This document shows, in pieces, positions 62,193 to 64,000 of a DNA stretch of 64,000 bases. The translations under genes were made by a program, and so were the position numbers. The notes below the pieces were generated by a model. It had not been told where the DNA came from. It searched no databases and worked only from the letters and a program-made list of their open reading frames with translations. Positions within the stretch are counted from its first letter, which is position 1, and each line of letters begins with the position of its first letter. The stretch is from Phycisphaeraceae bacterium (GTDB lineage: Bacteria > Planctomycetota > Phycisphaerae > Phycisphaerales > UBA1924), in contig JACKHC010000001.1 in NCBI GenBank assembly GCA_020639235.1, positions 2,666,001 through 2,730,000 on the forward strand, in the 5' to 3' direction.

Positions 62193-63322
62193 CGGGCGAT
62201 CAGAGACCACTCCGTGTTCTCTTCGCCGGCGGCGGCACCGGCGGGCACATCCACCCCAACCTCGCCATCCTCGAACGCCTCCTGGCCCTCAGACCCGATA
62301 CAGAGGCCCACTTCGTCCTCTCCAACCGACCCATCGATGCGCGCGTCATGGAGTCCGAGACGGTCCCCTGGACCGCCTCCGACGCAGCCCCGCTCTCGCG
62401 ACGCCCACGGGGCGTTTGGCGCTTCATCCGGGCCTGGGGCCCGAGTCTCCGCGCCGCCCGACGCCTCATCCGCGAGTTTCAGCCCACTGTCCTCGTTACC
62501 ACCGGCGGCTTCGTCTCCGCGCCCGTCGCCCGTGCCGCACGTCTGGAGCGAGTCCCGGTCATTCTCATCGCCCTCGACGACCCGCCGGGCAAGGCGTCTC
62601 GCCTCATCGCTCGCCACGCCAACCGCAAGTTTCTAGCGACATTCGCTGCCACCTCACCGGGCTGGGACGCAATCCCCCCGATCGTCCGCCTTCGCGCCAT
62701 CGCCGATGACACACCGAGCCATTGTCGCGAACGCCTCGGGCTCGATCCGAATAAGCCCATACTCTTCATCACCGGCGGCTCGCAGGGCGCCCGCTCACTC
62801 AACGAGACACTGATCCACATCGCCCCGCAAATCGCCGAGATTGCGCCCGGCTGGCAGATCTATCACCAGTGCGGCACCGGCGACATCCTCGAACGCCTCG
62901 AGCACGCCTACACCGACGCCCTTATCCCCCACAAACTCGTGGAGTATTGCATCGACATGGCCGATGCCTGGGGCGGCGCCGATCTGGCAATCGCCCGCGC
63001 CGGCGCCGGAACCGTCGCAGAGGTCGCGCGCAACGCCGTCCCGACCATCTTCCTGCCTTACCCATATCACGCAGACCAACACCAGAAGCGCAACGCATCA
63101 CCACTCGTGAACGCCGGCGGCGCGATCATCCTCGACGACACCACCCGCGCCGACACCAACGCGCCGGTGCTGACCCGCACGATCGGCGAACTCGTCGCCG
63201 ACGAACCCTCGCGGCAGAAAATGAAAGCCGCACTGAAAAATCTTGCATCCGAAGACGGCGCCGAAACGGTCGCAAAGTTCGTCGCGTCGCTTGACTCGTG
63301 CCGCACCGAATCTGACCTTTGA
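62189..63322 (+). CDS. murG: UDP-N-acetylglucosamine transferase MurG
   Basis: The 377-aa peripheral membrane enzyme adds GlcNAc to lipid I to form lipid II. The N-terminal glycine-rich loop 'FAGGGTGGHIHPNLAI' holds the catalytic His. 'TTGGFVSAPVARAA' is the second conserved loop, and 'ITGGSQGARSLNE' begins the C-terminal nucleotide-binding domain. 'IARAGAGTVAEVARNAVP' and 'YPYHADQHQKRNA' bind UDP-GlcNAc. The start overlaps the ftsW stop by 4 nt. FtsW uses the product of MurG, so the pair is functionally linked. Confidence 0.95.
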   Translation: MTGDQRPLRVLFAGGGTGGHIHPNLAILERLLALRPDTEAHFVLSNRPIDARVMESETVPWTASDAAPLSRRPRGVWRFIRAWGPSLRAARRLIREFQPTVLVTTGGFVSAPVARAARLERVPVILIALDDPPGKASRLIARHANRKFLATFAATSPGWDAIPPIVRLRAIADDTPSHCRERLGLDPNKPILFITGGSQGARSLNETLIHIAPQIAEIAPGWQIYHQCGTGDILERLEHAYTDALIPHKLVEYCIDMADAWGGADLAIARAGAGTVAEVARNAVPTIFLPYPYHADQHQKRNASPLVNAGGAIILDDTTRADTNAPVLTRTIGELVADEPSRQKMKAALKNLASEDGAETVAKFVASLDSCRTESDL

Positions 63323-63361
63323 ATCATCCACAATCAGACACTGGCGCGCACCCGCCGCTGC

Positions 63362-63367
63362 TACACT
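63362..63367 (+). promoter_or_regulatory. Candidate -10 box of a leaderless transcript
   Basis: TACACT ends 7 nt before the ATG of the last gene; no Shine-Dalgarno sequence is present. Confidence 0.4.
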
Positions 63368-63374
63368 CCATCCA

Positions 63375-64000
63375 ATGGAAGAGAGAAACTTCAAGCCACA
63401 TGACGCCACTCGCGGCGGCCGCTGCGTGCTGATCGCCACTTCCGCTCCCCCCGCGGAGCTGATGGACGCCCTCAACCGCAAGCAACTCGATATCCGCGAG
63501 CATCACTCGATCATTTCTGCGATGGGCGAGGTCATGGCGCACGCGCGCCTCGTCAAATCCGGAGCCATCCGTGAGCCGCTCGTGCTGCTCATCGTCGATC
63601 GCGCCCGTGTGCCCCGCGCCGATGAGCTCGTGGCAGCGTGCGCGATGTACGCGCCACACGCCGTCGCATGGACCTACGACCAAAGCGCCAAGCCCGCCCT
63701 CCGCTCCTATCAGAGCGCTGTATCGAACACGCCCCGCCCCGAACCCGTACCAACTCCGGCCGCCACGCCGGCGCGTCAGTCACCCAAGATCGTCATCTCC
63801 CACACGCCGCCCCCCTCGCCGCAGATCACCGTTGTTCGGCGCAAGGGAGGGGGGGGCGAGCCCAATCTCCGTCTCACCGGCTCGGGGCCTGCTCCTAGCC
63901 CGGCAACAGAGCCGAAACCCGCTCCGCGCGACGAGTCGCCGCAAACCCAACCGCCGACCGAGCCGCCGGCGCTGACCGACGACGAACTCCGCATGCTCCT
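63375..64000 (+). CDS. Uncharacterised protein with proline-rich region (partial)
   Basis: The frame is open from the ATG at 63375 to the window edge (208 codons seen). Residues 1-110 look globular ('RCVLIATSAPPAELMDAL', 'REPLVLLIVDRARVPRADEL', 'CAMYAPHAVAWTYDQSA'). From about residue 120 the sequence is rich in Pro, Ala and Thr, a likely flexible linker. The end 'PPALTDDELRMLL' may begin a helical C-terminal element. It lies 52 nt after murG but has its own -10 box. No family is recognised; a role near cell-wall genes is positional inference. Confidence 0.8.
   Translation, partial: MEERNFKPHDATRGGRCVLIATSAPPAELMDALNRKQLDIREHHSIISAMGEVMAHARLVKSGAIREPLVLLIVDRARVPRADELVAACAMYAPHAVAWTYDQSAKPALRSYQSAVSNTPRPEPVPTPAATPARQSPKIVISHTPPPSPQITVVRRKGGGGEPNLRLTGSGPAPSPATEPKPAPRDESPQTQPPTEPPALTDDELRML

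Overview
The window is GC-rich bacterial DNA that looks like a planctomycete of the class Phycisphaerae. This is an inference from gene content: Alternative Complex III next to an A2-type caa3 oxidase, PEP-CTERM-type secreted proteins, several membrane proteins with a 'CPxCGYDLxGL…CPECG' zinc ribbon, TPR-sulfotransferases and a bacterial topoisomerase VI pair. No marker gene was searched, so the rank is tentative.

Layout. (1) 1-13.8 kb, minus strand: one long operon, actABCDEF, a small one-helix membrane protein, sco, coxB, coxA, coxC and the start of a further gene. It encodes a quinol-to-oxygen chain (ACIII plus caa3 oxidase) with its copper chaperone. Divergent from it, across two Fur-box-like inverted repeats, lies the heme A synthase gene ctaA. 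(2) 15.5-19.8 kb: a secreted PEP-CTERM-like protein, ndk, two zinc-ribbon membrane proteins around a Csp-like copper storage protein, and a TlpA-like thioredoxin. (3) 19.9-24.3 kb: top6B-top6A, an ANTAR response regulator, and a highly structured non-coding stretch ending in a strong terminator. (4) 24.3-31.6 kb: two lipoproteins, XerD-type recombinase, malate dehydrogenase, a second PEP-CTERM protein, an aminotransferase, and a possible 12-codon ORF behind a perfect Shine-Dalgarno sequence. (5) 31.4-34.5 kb: znuACB-like metal importer and tRNA-Ala(CGC). (6) 34.5-48.2 kb: mutS, TPR/lipocalin-like protein, zinc-ribbon proteins, aldo/keto reductase, thioredoxin-like protein, methyltransferase, isocitrate dehydrogenase, SixA, thioesterase, TPR-sulfotransferase and a half-size asparaginase. 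Two copies of a long palindromic repeat sit between genes here. (7) 48.2-59.7 kb, minus strand: the classical rplKAJL-rpoBC cluster. (8) 59.8-64 kb: a tyrosine-rich TPR protein, ftsW-murG overlapping by ATGA, and a partial gene.

Two things stand out. First, rpoB and rpoC are broken by many small indels between about 48.6 and 56.4 kb, while every neighbouring gene is intact. This is most likely a badly polished patch of the assembly, because both genes are essential. Second, at least nine genes that lack a Shine-Dalgarno sequence have a -10-like hexamer ending only 6-9 nt before the start codon, which suggests leaderless transcription. The best candidates for something undescribed are the structured RNA region at 23.96-24.24 kb, the mini-ORF with the 16S-complementary sequence at 31.1 kb, and the paired palindromic repeats.
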